Positions 63,544 to 64,000 of a stretch of DNA of 64,000 bases are shown piece by piece (positions within the stretch are counted from its first letter, which is position 1; each line of letters opens with the position of its first letter). A program made the position numbers and the translations under genes. The stretch comes from Rostratula benghalensis (Eukaryota > Chordata > Aves > Charadriiformes > Rostratulidae), in assembly GCA_013399305.1 (NCBI GenBank), contig VXAI01000181.1:575573-639572 (forward strand), read 5' to 3'. Below the pieces are notes generated by a model, which was not told the origin of the DNA, did no database searches, and saw only the letters and a program-made list of their open reading frames with translations.

Positions 63544-64000
63544 TGCTTAATATTGAGACTCGATTTCAAATGAGGTGTTAAATCCTTAATTGTAAAAAAT
63601 GCCCTCCTGTACCCTACTTCAACTACCTGGACAGTAAGATCTGCTTTGAAAAAAAGTCAACCTGAGGGATGTGATCAGCAGAGAGAACCATTACCCCATT
63701 AAGATTTTATGTATAGATGAAATAATTCCAGATGAATGACGAATCTTATCCTTGATACTGGAAAGATAATTATCCTTTCAAATCTCTATCACTATTAAGA
63801 AACGTTGCTCTTAAGTTAATGAGAAATCACAACAGTCAATTATAACCCCTGCGAAAAGCCAAGTAAAGTGTGTTCAAACTCACTCCCCACAGACAAGTTG
63901 GCCAACATCTGATTTTAATCCCATATTGCCTAAGTGCAGAGTGAATTTCACCCAAGTCAGTCCTTTTAAAGCCTTTGTGATTAAATAAACTTCAGTAAGG

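Larger units (their letters stand above)
58850..64000 (-). other. ROR1: ROR1 intron 1, 3' portion
   Basis: Sequence upstream of exon 2, with acceptor CTTCCAG. It contains two plus-oriented CR1 copies. No promoter, CpG island or exon 1 is visible, in keeping with the very long first intron of vertebrate ROR1. About 62450-62840 is AT-rich without repeats. Confidence 0.85.

Noticed and set aside
1..64000. tRNA, rRNA, CRISPR, prophage or operon features
   Set aside because: None was seen. The window is vertebrate intron-rich DNA.

Overview
This window comes from a vertebrate nuclear genome, almost certainly a bird. It holds one split protein-coding gene, its introns contain no bacterial-type operons, and they are littered with 5'-truncated CR1 LINE copies of the avian kind. 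Many of these keep the typical 3' end: a GATCTTTAAGGTCCCTTCCAAC block followed by ATTCTATG octamers. I cannot name the species from sequence alone.

The gene is ROR1, the receptor tyrosine kinase-like orphan receptor for Wnt5a-type ligands. It lies on the minus strand and fills most of the window. Exons 2 to 9 can be placed to the base from splice sites and codon phase. They are exon 2 (58778-58849), exon 3 with the Ig domain (45738-46025), a 31-base microexon 4 (44597-44627), exons 5 and 6 with the frizzled domain (16546-16673 and 14695-15012), exon 7 with the kringle (13091-13336), exon 8 with the transmembrane helix (8159-8370), and exon 9 with the kinase and the whole cytoplasmic tail (2161-3585). 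All phases join, giving an open frame of about 905 residues. Exon 1, with the signal peptide and promoter, lies beyond the right edge. The 3' UTR runs leftwards from 2160 and probably ends near 550-600.

The introns measure 12.8 kb (intron 2), 1.1 kb (3), 27.9 kb (4), 1.5 kb (5), 1.4 kb (6), 4.7 kb (7) and 4.6 kb (8), plus at least 5.2 kb of intron 1. I found no second gene, tRNA, rRNA or CRISPR array. About 21 CR1 pieces cover roughly 8.6 kb (near 13%), about equally in both orientations. Other repeats include a 24-base higher-order ATCC array, a (GT)21 tract, a mirror-symmetric pyrimidine tract and an ancient MIR-like SINE.

No new defence or metabolic system is present. The most unusual signal is a pair of elements (5271-5622 and 14068-14458) that share a non-CR1 head of about 155 bases joined at the same point to CR1 3' tails of two different subtypes, as a CR1-mobilised chimeric SINE would look. 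Next in interest are a MIR-like SINE split by an imperfect palindrome (49563-49850), a three-layer CR1 stack (38590-39174), and a CpG-rich island inside intron 4 (35330-35600).
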